Of a DNA stretch of 64,000 bases, positions 26,812 through 36,565 are shown piece by piece. Position numbers and translations under genes: made by a program. The stretch comes from Phycisphaerales bacterium (lineage in GTDB: Bacteria; Planctomycetota; Phycisphaerae; Phycisphaerales; UBA1924). Within the stretch, counting starts at the first letter, position 1. Each line of letters begins with the position of its first letter. The stretch is taken from positions 62,001-126,000 of the forward strand of contig JAJDDJ010000018.1 in assembly GCA_029260395.1 (NCBI GenBank), given 5' to 3'. The notes beneath the pieces were generated by a model. That model was not told where the DNA came from. It was given only the letters and a program-made list of their open reading frames with translations, and searched no databases.

Positions 26812-28638
26812 TTAGCCCAGCGCCATAGTGACGAGGAACTCGGCGTTGGTTTTGACCTTCTTGAGCCGGTTCTTGAACAGCTCCATCGCCTCGACGACGT
26901 TCATGTCGCTGAGAACCTTTCGTAGCTTGTAGACCAACTCGAGTTCCTTGGGATCGAGCAGCAGTTCCTCGCGGCGGGTGCCCGAAGCACCGACGTCGAT
27001 CGCGGGGTAGATGCGCTTCTCGACCAGCTTGCGGTCGAGGTGCAGCTCGCTGTTGCCGGTGCCCTTGAACTCCTCGAAGATCACCTCATCCATCTTGGAG
27101 CCGGTATCGACCAGGGCGGTCCCGATGATGGTGAGCGAGCCGCCCCGCTCGATGGCGCGGGCTGCGCCGAAGAACTTCTTGGGCCGCTGGAGCGCGTTCG
27201 CATCGATGCCGCCGGTCATGATCTTGCCCGAGTGCGGGCTCTCGGCGTTGTAGGCCCGGGCGAGGCGCGTGATGGAGTCGAGGAGGATCACGACGTCCTC
27301 GCCGAATTCGACCATGCGTTTGGCCTTCTCGATGACGACCTCTGCGACGGCGACGTGCCGGCTGGAGGTCTCATCGAACGTGCTGGCGACGACCTCGACC
27401 GATGGGTCGGTGTGCCTCTTGAAGTCGGTCACTTCTTCGGGGCGTTCGTCGACCAGCAGCACCATAATTTTCACATCGGGGTAGTTGGTGCTGATGGCTC
27501 GGGTCATGCGTTGCAGCAGCACGGTCTTGCCGGTACGGGGCGGCGCGACGATCAGCGCCCGCTGGCCCCTGCCGATCGGTGCGACCAGATCAATCACACG
27601 CGTCTCGATCACGTCGGGCGTGGTCTCGAGGACGAACCGCTCCTCGGGGTGCAGCGGGGTGAGGTCCTCGAAGTTCACGAGGTTGTGGATGTCCGCCGGC
27701 GCGTGCCCGTTGACTTTGTCAACACGCAGCAGGGCGAAGTACTTCTCGCTCTCCTTGGGCGGGCGGATCGCGCCCCGCACGATCATGCCCCTGCGGAGGC
27801 CGAACCTGCGGATCTGGCTGGGCGAGACGTAGATGTCGTCCGGGCCGGGCAGGTAGCTCTGCTCGGGGCTGCGAAGGAACCCGAAGCCGTCGGACATGAT
27901 CTGAAGCGTGCCCTCGCCGAACATGAGCCCGAGACGTGTGGCGCGAGCCTTGAGAATTTTGAAGATCAGATCCTGCTTGGGGATCTGATGGACGTCTTCG
28001 AGGCCTTCTTTCTCGGCGAATTCAAACAGATCATCGAGCTCCATCCGCTGAAGCTCAGCAATCGATATCTGCTCCTGCTCGATGCTCGGGTCCATGTTGG
28101 CCGCGACGCGCTCAAGCTCGGCCGCCTCGCGTTCGAGTTCCTCGTCGCTAGGCAGGATGTGGTCGGGATAGCTCTGCGAGCTGCTGTAGCCGCCCTGTCG
28201 CGGGTGGTTGGGCGCGCCGCCGCCGCTCTTGTTGCGCTTCTTGCGTTTGCGGCGCTTGTTCTGGCCATCACCATCGCCCTGGTGGCCGCCGGAGTTCTGC
28301 GGCCTGTGCCCGCCGCCGCCTTGGCGGGAGGAGCCCTCATCGCGTCCGCCGTTCGAGCCGGAGCTTGGCCCAGAGGCCGACGAGGGCGCGCTGCTTGCAC
28401 CGCCGCCGTCAGCGGGTTTGCTCGCCGATGGCTGAGACGAGGACTCTGCGGGCTTGGACTCCGCCTTGGATTCGCTCTTGGGCTTGGGCTCGGCGGCAGC
28501 CGGGGCTTTGACAGCGGTCTTGTCCGTGGTCTTGTCCGTGGGCTTGTCCGTGGGCTTGGCAGATACCTTGCGCCGAGTCCGCCGCGCTTTGGGTTCGGAC
28601 TGCGTGCCTTCGTCGGCGACGGTGGTCGCTTTGGCCAT
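26812..28638 (-). CDS. rho: transcription termination factor Rho with long N-terminal extension
   Basis: 608 residues versus about 420 in E. coli. The C-terminal 400 residues hold the full Rho core: a cold-shock-type RNA-binding domain ([20 protein letters not shown]), Walker [12 protein letters not shown], Walker [18 protein letters not shown]-loops ([17 protein letters not shown]). The first 190 residues are disordered and basic: Lys/Thr/Asp repeats ([13 protein letters not shown]), Ser/Gly stretches and a run of [10 protein letters not shown]. Such extensions occur in Rho of other high-GC lineages and add RNA contacts. ATP-dependent RNA translocase. The 5' region before rho is 339 nt long. 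Confidence 0.96.
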   Translation of the reverse strand: MAKATTVADEGTQSEPKARRTRRKVSAKPTDKPTDKTTDKTAVKAPAAAEPKPKSESKAESKPAESSSQPSASKPADGGGASSAPSSASGPSSGSNGGRDEGSSRQGGGGHRPQNSGGHQGDGDGQNKRRKRKKRNKSGGGAPNHPRQGGYSSSQSYPDHILPSDEELEREAAELERVAANMDPSIEQEQISIAELQRMELDDLFEFAEKEGLEDVHQIPKQDLIFKILKARATRLGLMFGEGTLQIMSDGFGFLRSPEQSYLPGPDDIYVSPSQIRRFGLRRGMIVRGAIRPPKESEKYFALLRVDKVNGHAPADIHNLVNFEDLTPLHPEERFVLETTPDVIETRVIDLVAPIGRGQRALIVAPPRTGKTVLLQRMTRAISTNYPDVKIMVLLVDERPEEVTDFKRHTDPSVEVVASTFDETSSRHVAVAEVVIEKAKRMVEFGEDVVILLDSITRLARAYNAESPHSGKIMTGGIDANALQRPKKFFGAARAIERGGSLTIIGTALVDTGSKMDEVIFEEFKGTGNSELHLDRKLVEKRIYPAIDVGASGTRREELLLDPKELELVYKLRKVLSDMNVVEAMELFKNRLKKVKTNAEFLVTMALG

Positions 28639-28977
28639 TGCTCGGTTCCATTCAGAGAAAGGGCAAGTCCGCGCACAAGCGGGACCGAGGGTGCCGGCGT
28701 AACACTGCGCCAGCGTTGGGTTGTAACAGTTCGGATCGGTTCAGTGCATGGATGGGAACCCGATGTGCCCGGTTCCACGCTGGGCGCTGGCCCTCGGCCA
28801 GCCGCCCGTGAAATGTGAAAGCCCAGTCAGGCCGCTCTCGCGACCGATGACGTGCGGTACGACCAATCAACCCTGCTCCGCAGCCCGTAAACAATCTGCT
28901 TGCAAGGGTCTTCCCGCGTTCGGCCCTGCTTGTTCGCAAGCGGGCACGAGGGGCTAGGTGGAGAGAGAAGCCGGCCC
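28639..28977. other. intergenic region upstream of rho
   Basis: 339 nt between the rho start and the coaE stop, both on the minus strand. I see no convincing gene: the 95-codon frame inside has no family resemblance and Arg-rich random-looking composition. Near 28898-28941, GCTTGC pairs with GCAAGC around an inner AGGG/CCCT pair, a possible hairpin between coaE and rho. It probably contains the rho promoter and leader; no clear -35/-10 pair was found. Confidence 0.45.
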
Positions 28978-29613
28978 TCAGAGACGATCGTCTGGGCTGG
29001 TGCCGGAGAGAAGCTCCCTCAGCAGGGAACCGACCCGGCAGTCTAGTCGATCCAGACCGCCTTCGTTCTCTACTACATAGTCGGCTCTCGCCCGCTTTAC
29101 ATCAAGCCCTAACTGCGCATTTTCTCTACGATCCAGTTCCGCCTCGTCCCAGCCACGGCCGCTCATGACCCTTTGAAGGCGGATTTCACGCGCACAATCC
29201 ACAAAAATGACCGCGTCGCATTCCGCATCCACTCCCGCCTCAAACAGCAGCGGAGCATCCACTATGACCGCAGGTGCGCCGACGACTGCCGCCTGCTCGA
29301 TCAGCACCCGCCGCTGGGCGTGCAGCAAGGGGTGGATGAGCCCCTCAAGCCGCTTGCGAGCGGATTCATTAGAGAACACGATCGCGCCCACCGCCCGACG
29401 GTCGATAAGGCCCTCGCTGTCCAGCACCCGCTCTCCGAACCAGGCGACCAGTTGCGCGCGCACCTCGGCCAGTTCCAGCAGAGCGTGTGCCTCGCGGTCC
29501 GAACGCGAGACCACGCACCCCCGTCGCTCGAAGGCGTCGGCGACGGCTGACTTGCCCGAGGCAATGCCCCCCACAAGCCCGATGACCAGCGGCCTTGTGC
29601 GCGCGCCGCTCAT
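28978..29613 (-). CDS. coaE: dephospho-CoA kinase
   Basis: 211 residues from ATG 29613 (ATGA overlap with the PH-domain gene). The P-loop is IGLVGGIASGKSAVADAF; the typical SDREAHALLE and DAPLLFEAG motifs follow, then RGWDEAELDRRENAQL near the adenine-binding region. It phosphorylates dephospho-CoA in the final step of coenzyme A synthesis. Length is normal for the family (about 200). It is the last gene of a coupled cluster ppa-hpt-PH-coaE. Confidence 0.94.
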   Translation of the reverse strand: MSGARTRPLVIGLVGGIASGKSAVADAFERRGCVVSRSDREAHALLELAEVRAQLVAWFGERVLDSEGLIDRRAVGAIVFSNESARKRLEGLIHPLLHAQRRVLIEQAAVVGAPAVIVDAPLLFEAGVDAECDAVIFVDCAREIRLQRVMSGRGWDEAELDRRENAQLGLDVKRARADYVVENEGGLDRLDCRVGSLLRELLSGTSPDDRL

Positions 29614-30149
29614 GTTCGCCACGTCCTCTCGCCCTTGTGGCTGGGAAGGGTGGACGTGGCCTCGCGCACCATCGCGAGCACCGCGCGCGGCGCGTTGAGC
29701 ATGGGCCACACCACCTCGTGCCCGCCCGTGCCCGCCGAAGCGATGCCCACGGTGCCAAGGCCCATCAAGCGCTCGACCAGCAGCCGGCTCATCGCGACAT
29801 GCTGCACGCGGTCCAGCGGCAGTGAAGTCACAGCTCGCTGAAACACCCCCGCCCCCACGCACGCCCTGCGATCCGTCAGCACCGCCCGGATGTTCCACCA
29901 CACGACACCCGCCCACGCGAGCCGCGCCACCGCGACAAGCGCGCTCAACAGCGGCCCCCACCGCCACTGAAGCCCGGGCACCGCGATCAGCACGACCCCA
30001 ACCGCGACGAGCACCGCGAGCGACTTCCACGACGACGCGATGATGAACAAGAACCCGGGCCTCACCGCGAACAGCACACGCTCGTCCTCCCCGATCGTGG
30101 ACGCCACATCGGAGGGCAGCGCGGGCTGATTGGCCTGGGCCGCGATCAT
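29610..30149 (-). CDS. bacterial PH domain (bPH2) membrane protein
   Basis: 179 residues, with two membrane helices at about 38-85 followed by a bPH2/YdbS-like domain: NIRAVLTDRRACVGAGVFQR, LPLDRVQHVAMSRLLVERLMG, LGTVGIASAG. Start ATG 30149 and stop both overlap neighbouring genes as ATGA. YdbS/YdbT-type proteins sit in the membrane and their role is poorly known. Its place inside a housekeeping nucleotide/CoA cluster gives no obvious functional link. Confidence 0.8.
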   Translation of the reverse strand: MIAAQANQPALPSDVASTIGEDERVLFAVRPGFLFIIASSWKSLAVLVAVGVVLIAVPGLQWRWGPLLSALVAVARLAWAGVVWWNIRAVLTDRRACVGAGVFQRAVTSLPLDRVQHVAMSRLLVERLMGLGTVGIASAGTGGHEVVWPMLNAPRAVLAMVREATSTLPSHKGERTWRT

Positions 30150-30739
30150 GTGCGGAGCACACCGATATCGGGCAGGTTGCGGTAGCAGCCGTCGTAGTCC
30201 AGCCCGTAGCCGACCACGAACGCATCGGGAATCTCAAAGCCCACGTGCTCGGCGAACTCGTGCCCATCGGGCGGCGGCACGCGGTCAACCCCCTGCTTGT
30301 CCAGCAGCACCGCAGCACGAATGGACGCGGCCCCACGCTCGTGCAGCAGGTCCCGCACCAGCCGAAGCGTTCGGCCCGAATCAAGGATGTCATCGACGAT
30401 CAGCACGTGCTTGCCCGTAAGGTCGGCCTTCAACTCGCTCATCAGCGCCGCGCCCTTGCTGCGAGTCGCGGTGCCCGGGTAGCTGGAGACCGCGAGCAGT
30501 TCGAGCCGGAGTTTGAGCGGGATGTGCCGAATCAGGTCCGCGGTGAAGATCATCGCGCCGGCCATGATCGGCACGATCACGACGCTGTCTTCCGACCGTG
30601 CGTCGACGCCCTCAGCGTGCAGCCTGTTGGCGAAGTCCGCGCCGATCTCCGCGCCCATCTGCGCGACGCGCTCGGCGATCTTCTCTTTCGAGATCAGAAT
30701 GCGTTCGAGCTCAGGGAACACCTGCGACTCCTCGTGCAC
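30146..30739 (-). CDS. hpt: hypoxanthine phosphoribosyltransferase
   Basis: 197 residues from GTG 30739. The PRPP-binding motif is VLIVDDILDSGRTLRLV, preceded by the flexible loop region (SSYPGTATRSKG) and the N-terminal VPIMAGAMIFTADLIRHIP. The C-terminal VVGYGLDYDGCYRNLPDIGV closes the purine pocket. It salvages hypoxanthine and guanine to IMP and GMP. It begins 11 nt after the ppa stop and ends overlapping the PH-domain gene. Confidence 0.93.
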   Translation of the reverse strand: MHEESQVFPELERILISKEKIAERVAQMGAEIGADFANRLHAEGVDARSEDSVVIVPIMAGAMIFTADLIRHIPLKLRLELLAVSSYPGTATRSKGAALMSELKADLTGKHVLIVDDILDSGRTLRLVRDLLHERGAASIRAAVLLDKQGVDRVPPPDGHEFAEHVGFEIPDAFVVGYGLDYDGCYRNLPDIGVLRT

Positions 30740-30750
30740 GTCGAGCTCGC

Positions 30751-31317
30751 TCAGACGAACAGGCCCTTGATCGCCCCGGTCCGCCGAGCGGTCGCGTACC
30801 GGTTCATCGAGTCTTCGAGGATCGCGTGTGCAACTTCGGCGGGCATGATCTCGTCCACCTCAACGCCCTTGCCTTCGAGCTGCTTGTAGTCCTCAAAGAA
30901 CCGCTTGAGCATTTTGAATGTGTGACGAGGAAAGTCGCTGGCCTTCTCGTAGTCCGCGTACTCGGGGTCGTTGGTCAGCACCGAGATGATTTTGTGGTCC
31001 GGCTGGCCGTCGTCGATCATGGTCATCATGCCCACCACGCGAGCATGGCAGATGCACATCGGCTCGATCTTCTCAGCGCAGAACACCAGCACGTCCAGCG
31101 GGTCGTTGTCCTCGGCGAGCGTCTGCGGCACGAAGCCGTAGTTCGCCGGGTAGTACACCGCGCTGCTCAGCACCCGGTCGAGCATGAGCATGCCCGAGCC
31201 CTTGTCGAGTTCGTACTTGTTCGATGAGCCCTTGGGGATCTCGATGATCGCCTTGAAGATCTGGGGCAGGTCGCGGCCTTCGACGCCGGGCGTTACATCG
31301 TGCCAGGGGTGAATCAT
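30751..31317 (-). CDS. ppa: inorganic pyrophosphatase
   Basis: 188 residues, a family I soluble pyrophosphatase. Motifs are IFKAIIEIPKGSSNKYE, YYPANYGFVPQT and the metal-binding DNDPLDVLVF; the later ISVLTNDPEYADY and FFEDYKQLEGKGVEV follow the usual pattern. It hydrolyses PPi from biosynthetic reactions such as the hpt reaction. It is first in the ppa-hpt-PH-coaE cluster. Confidence 0.95.
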   Translation of the reverse strand: MIHPWHDVTPGVEGRDLPQIFKAIIEIPKGSSNKYELDKGSGMLMLDRVLSSAVYYPANYGFVPQTLAEDNDPLDVLVFCAEKIEPMCICHARVVGMMTMIDDGQPDHKIISVLTNDPEYADYEKASDFPRHTFKMLKRFFEDYKQLEGKGVEVDEIMPAEVAHAILEDSMNRYATARRTGAIKGLFV

Positions 31318-31409
31318 GGCCCAGCGTACGGCTCAATCCCGACCAACGCCCCGACCCGAACCAAGCTTGCGGGCAAGAAATCCCGGATCGGACTTGCCCA
31401 TTCCAATAG

Positions 31410-31425
31410 GTGACTATATAGTCAC
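31410..31425. promoter_or_regulatory. perfect palindrome, probable ArsR-type operator
   Basis: GTGACTATATAGTCAC is a 16-nt perfect inverted repeat centred 72 nt before the ATG of the ArsR-SRPBCC gene, in AT-rich sequence amid GC-rich surroundings. Such sites suit ArsR/SmtB dimers, so autoregulation is likely. It is also near the ppa start (31317), 93 nt away. Confidence 0.7.
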
Positions 31426-31488
31426 ATATATGGCACACGCACGGATGCGTGCCTTTCACCCACGGACGAACCCACCTCTGACCCCTCA

Positions 31489-32316
31489 ATGGACCACCCC
31501 TCCGACGCACTCTGGAAAGCGCTGGCCGACCCCACCCGGCGGGATCTGCTCGACCGGCTCCGAGCCGGGCCCATGACCACCGGGGCGCTCGCTGAGGCCA
31601 CGCCCGAGCTCACCCGATTCGGCGTGATGAAGCACCTGACCGTCCTCGAAGACGCCGGCTTGCTCTTCCACGAGAAGCGCGGCAGGCAGCGCTGGAACCA
31701 CCTCAACGCGGCCCCGCTCCGTCAGCTCTACGAGCGATGGGTCAGCCAGTACGAAGACCCCGCTGCTGCGCGCCTCGTAGCGCTCAAGCGATCTGTTGAA
31801 GAAGAATCTAAACCCCTGCCATTAGCCCCGCCATCTGAAAGGACCGCTGCCATGAGCACCGAGATTCTCAAGACCCCCGTTCGCGCCGCTGTCGTGCAGA
31901 CCGAGATCGAGATCGCCGCCGAGCCCGCGAAGGTCTACGACGCCTACGTCAACCGCTTCGGCGACTGGTTCTACGAGAACGAGGAATCGCGCACATCCCG
32001 CCCCGCACGCTTCGAGAACAAGATCGGCGGCCTGTGCTACATGGAACTGCCCGAGGGCGGCGCCAACGTGCTCGCCACCGTCACCATGCTCAAGCCCGGC
32101 TGGAAGATCCGAATGAGCGGCGACTGCACCATCCCGAGCGCCTACATCGGCAACATGACTATCACGTTCCACCCGTCCGACAAGCACGCGGGCGGTACGC
32201 GCGTCCACATCGAGCACCGCATGGCCGGCGAGTTCGACGACGACCTGCCCGCTGGCTTTGAAGAAGGGTGGGCCGATGGCCTCAGCAAGCTTAAGTCACT
32301 GGTCGAGAAAGACTGA
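31489..32316 (+). CDS. ArsR-family HTH fused to SRPBCC (AHSA1-like) domain
   Basis: 275 residues. Residues 1-95 are an ArsR/SmtB winged helix (LWKALADPTRRDLLDRLRAG; LTRFGVMKHLTVLEDAGLL). A linker runs to about 120, then an SRPBCC/AHSA1-like domain (VVQTEIEIAAEPAKVYDAYV; WADGLSKLKSLVEKD at the C-terminus). In many genomes these are two adjacent genes, regulator and ligand-binding partner. An in-frame ATG at 31852 (residue 122) with AAAGGA upstream could also make the SRPBCC part alone. The family is clear; ligand unknown. Confidence 0.82.
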   Translation: MDHPSDALWKALADPTRRDLLDRLRAGPMTTGALAEATPELTRFGVMKHLTVLEDAGLLFHEKRGRQRWNHLNAAPLRQLYERWVSQYEDPAAARLVALKRSVEEESKPLPLAPPSERTAAMSTEILKTPVRAAVVQTEIEIAAEPAKVYDAYVNRFGDWFYENEESRTSRPARFENKIGGLCYMELPEGGANVLATVTMLKPGWKIRMSGDCTIPSAYIGNMTITFHPSDKHAGGTRVHIEHRMAGEFDDDLPAGFEEGWADGLSKLKSLVEKD

Positions 32317-32355
32317 GGATCAGCACACCCGATGCACACGGCCGGTACAAAGGCA

Positions 32356-33228
32356 TCAGGCGAGGGCATCGGGTGGCGTTTCCGTTTCGTCATCCCGAGT
32401 CACGAGACCGAACATGCCGGACATGATGGTGTATTCACCCTCGCGGTCCTGCACCGCTGTCGCCGTCAACCTGAGATCCAGATCCGAGGCATGTCCATCC
32501 ATATGGAACATCAGGTGGATCCAGCCCACGTCCTTGCAAGCGGTGATTGAAGACTCGATCAACTCCTGCACCTGGTCTTCCTCAAGGAGATCGCGCCATG
32601 ATCGCAGCGGGAAGGGTGCATCGGGCCACACCCGTTTACGGATGGCGTTGTAGCCGACCTCCATGATGACTTCGCCGGTGCTGGCATGCCACTGAACGCC
32701 GCAGGCCAGTGCTCCGCTCACCAGCTCTCGCACACGATGGTCCTTCTGGACGAGCTCGCTTGACTTGAGCTCGATCTCGGCCCGGGCCGCTTCAAGCTTC
32801 TCTCGCACCGCTTGCTCTGCCGTCAGCGCTGCCTGCAGTTCGCCGTTCAGCTTGCCGATCGATGGCAGCTCCAGCGCCTTGGGCAGCAGGACGAGCATCG
32901 AAGCCGCAGTCGCGAGCGATACCACGGCTGTCACGGCCTTCATCACGCCACTTACCCGGTACACGGGGTGCCAGAAAATCGACGCATCGATCGCGTGCGT
33001 GATCCCGCAGGACATGATGAACGCAATAAAAAGCCAAGCGATCCTTGGGAACGAAAACTTCTTGGACCGAACCAGCACGAACAGCATGGTCGGGATCGCG
33101 AAGTACGCAAGCGAGATCAGGCAGTCGGAGATGATGTGCAGCCAGCCGTGCGCCACCGTCCAGTTGCCACAGTGCCACCGTGCCGGAAAGTCGGACGTAT
33201 CAAAGAGCTTCGAAAAGAATTCGGCCAT
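32356..33228 (-). CDS. ethylene-receptor-type membrane sensor with PAS-like domain, no kinase
   Basis: 290 residues. Residues 25-125 form three membrane helices like the ethylene-binding domain of ETR1. The key residues occur in order: Asp35 and Tyr42 in IISDCLISLAYFAIP, Ile71, Cys74 and His78 in FIMSCGITHAI, equivalent to ETR1 Asp25, Tyr32, Ile62, Cys65 and His69. A coiled coil (about 130-175) leads to a PAS-like domain (about 176-280). No histidine kinase or other output domain follows. The gene is divergent from pgi and converges on the ArsR-SRPBCC gene. Ethylene or copper binding is inference from these residues. Confidence 0.75.
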   Translation of the reverse strand: MAEFFSKLFDTSDFPARWHCGNWTVAHGWLHIISDCLISLAYFAIPTMLFVLVRSKKFSFPRIAWLFIAFIMSCGITHAIDASIFWHPVYRVSGVMKAVTAVVSLATAASMLVLLPKALELPSIGKLNGELQAALTAEQAVREKLEAARAEIELKSSELVQKDHRVRELVSGALACGVQWHASTGEVIMEVGYNAIRKRVWPDAPFPLRSWRDLLEEDQVQELIESSITACKDVGWIHLMFHMDGHASDLDLRLTATAVQDREGEYTIMSGMFGLVTRDDETETPPDALA

Positions 33229-33315
33229 TGCGCGAGCCTCAGTGGGTGGTTGAATAATGAGACTGCCAAGCCCGTCGGCCCGCCCCGGTTTGGAGAGCCC
33301 GGTATCCTACCGCCC

Positions 33316-34745
<1,430 letters not shown>

Positions 34746-34746
<1 letters not shown>

Positions 34747-35315
34747 TGGGCGACTGGCTGCCCGCCCCACTTTCCGATGAACAGTTCTATCCGTTGGTGC
34801 GGAGCCTGATCGCTCAGGTCGAGCGTGACTTCGCGGACGTCTCACTCGCCGGCGGCATCGGTATCCACGAAGCGTGGGCTATCGACAACTACGCAAACGA
34901 CGAAGAACGAGCCCAAGCGAGAGCGGAGGACACATATACAACGTGGCAGGAGCTTGATCTCGACGCCCTAGACCCCAACTCTTCATGCCTCTCGTTCTTC
35001 GACACCATCGGCTGGACGTTTCACCTTCCCGCGTACCTGCTGCGATGCCTCCATTGGATGGCAGAAGCCAATCTCAACTACGGCGAGTTGTCCGTTCATC
35101 TCGACTTCAACACCGAGTGGCGTCAGACACCATCACCTTTCGTGACTCCTGCTCAACGGCGATGCTGCGCACGCTACCTTCGGCCTGTGGCTGAGTCTGA
35201 TGCGCGCAACGAATTCGATCTCTACAGCGCGATCAAAGTGCTGAGAGAGAACTGGTGGGACGACCTCGACGCGGGCGAGCGAAACCAGATCGCCAATCGC
35301 TGGAGGCTTGGCTAG
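34746..35315 (+). CDS. uncharacterised cytosolic protein (DUF6714-like, tentative)
   Basis: 189 residues starting at the TAATG junction with pgi. No signal peptide or membrane segment. The sequence has aromatic motifs such as SFFDTIGWTFHLPAYLLRC and ALDPNSSCLSF, then RENWWDDLD near the end. The LPAYL segment resembles DUF6714-type proteins, but I cannot confirm this. Coupling to pgi may just reflect compact gene packing. Confidence 0.55.
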
Positions 35316-35503
35316 GCCATTGCAAGCAGTTCGCATCGCAGCCTCGTTGCGACGTTGACTGCTCCGCCGCCGATGCCGCTGGAACCCCTGCCCAACCACC
35401 CGCCTTGATGGCCAGGACCCGTGCCTTGGTCGTCGTGGCAGGTGCCTCAGGGCGGCTTGCAGGTGGTTGTGCTGGGCACGCACGATGGGACGGGCGCACA
35501 AGA

Positions 35504-35536
35504 AAGCCCGGACCACGGTCACCGCGATCCGGGCTT
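35504..35536 (-). terminator. terminator after the PEP-CTERM gene
   Basis: On the minus strand AAGCCCGGA (35536-35528) pairs with TCCGGGCTT (35512-35504) around a 15-nt loop, followed by TCTTGT. It lies 50 nt past the stop of the PEP-CTERM gene. Confidence 0.65.
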
Positions 35537-35586
35537 AGATTTGCAGCGTTCAGGCGCTCACAGCGCCCGCTCGCAAGTTCATCGGA

Positions 35587-36240
35587 TCAGCGGCGGCGGC
35601 GGACAGCGGCCAGGCCCAGCGGGGCCAGGGCGAGCACCCCGGCGGGAGCGGGCACGACCTCGATGGTCCACTGATCGAAGATGAAGCCCATGGGCTGGAA
35701 CGAGCCGTCCTGCAGCCCCCAGTTGAACGAGGACAGACCGGCGAAGTCGTACGTGCCCACCGCGTCGAGGATGTCGAGCGAGGACAGGCGAGTGCCCTCA
35801 TAGCCAACGCTGAACAGCGCATCAAAGGTGTCGGAGATCTGCGCGGCCTCGTCGGTCGCGACGCCGTTGGGGAAGCCGTCGATGTTCTTGCCGAGGAAGA
35901 AGCCGTCGGCCACGGGGTCGTTGTCACGGAGCACGAAGTAGGGCGCGCCGAAGGGCTGTGCTGCGGCCATGCCGGCGGTGTTGCCGTCGATCGAGAGCGA
36001 GAACGACGAGGGGATGATCTCGTAGCCGCGCACCGGGAACATCGCCGAATCGACGAAGTTGGTCGAGTCGACCTGGAACTTCATGACCACGGGGTCGCCC
36101 GAGCCGGCGTTGGCCCACTGGCCGACGTTCACGCCGCCGAAATCAACCGAGCCGACCATCTCGACCTCGACCGGGTCGGCCATGGCGGGGGCGGCGAACA
36201 CAGCGGCGGCCATCAAAATAGAAGCAGCTTGCAATCTCAT
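35587..36240 (-). CDS. secreted PEP-CTERM-type protein
   Basis: 217 residues from ATG 36240, behind GGAGAG. A signal peptide (MRLQAASILMAAAVFAAPAMA) leads to a beta-rich domain with no recognised family. The tail is VVPAPAGVLALAPLGLAAVR followed by basic residues: a Pro-rich sorting box, a hydrophobic helix and an Arg cluster, the layout of PEP-CTERM proteins. These tails are cut by an exosortase during transport to the surface or exopolysaccharide. No exosortase lies in the window. The long leader has tandem 12-bp repeats and a hairpin. Confidence 0.8.
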   Translation of the reverse strand: MRLQAASILMAAAVFAAPAMADPVEVEMVGSVDFGGVNVGQWANAGSGDPVVMKFQVDSTNFVDSAMFPVRGYEIIPSSFSLSIDGNTAGMAAAQPFGAPYFVLRDNDPVADGFFLGKNIDGFPNGVATDEAAQISDTFDALFSVGYEGTRLSSLDILDAVGTYDFAGLSSFNWGLQDGSFQPMGFIFDQWTIEVVPAPAGVLALAPLGLAAVRRRR

Positions 36241-36565
36241 GGGTACTCTCCAAATCCAAACACCGGTCCACTCACCGGTCCACACAAGGAACGCGGGCGG
36301 CCAAACGTTGACACCCACAATCAGACACAACAACCGCCCCAGCGCCGGTCTGGTGACCTCCGCGAGCGGGACAGGGTCTTGGTCTTTCTCCTTGGGTCCC
36401 GCTCTCCAGCGGGAAGCGCTCCATTCTAGCGAGCGGCGGGGCCACCACCTCGTTCATTGCCCGATGTTGCAAAACTCTGGGAGTTGCCCCCGCAAACGGA
36501 CAGCGAACCTGAGCGACCTCATAATCAAGACCGCCCCCTCACAGTCGCGGCTCGTCCCGAACGCC
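36241..36565. other. intergenic region with leader of the PEP-CTERM gene
   Basis: 325 nt between the PEP-CTERM start and the SDR stop. It holds the tandem 12-bp repeats at 36261-36284 and a 7-bp perfect hairpin TCCCGCT/AGCGGGA at 36397-36414. The rest (36415-36565) shows nothing I can name; it likely includes the promoter of the PEP-CTERM gene. Confidence 0.5.
36261..36284. repeat. two tandem 12-bp repeats in a PEP-CTERM leader
   Basis: CACCGGTCCACT and CACCGGTCCACA lie side by side, 11 of 12 positions alike. Each contains the palindrome ACCGGT. They end 21 nt before the start codon on the minus strand, so they would be in the mRNA leader or act as an operator. Confidence 0.7.

Noticed and set aside
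27040-28818. 592-codon open frame opposite rho
   Set aside because: Rho is certain on the other strand; the frame has repetitive Leu/Ala/Gly runs mirrored from the Rho extension and no domain.
28652-28939. 95-codon frame in the rho upstream region as a leader peptide gene
   Set aside because: Arg-rich random-looking sequence without ribosome binding site; no resemblance to known rho leader peptides.
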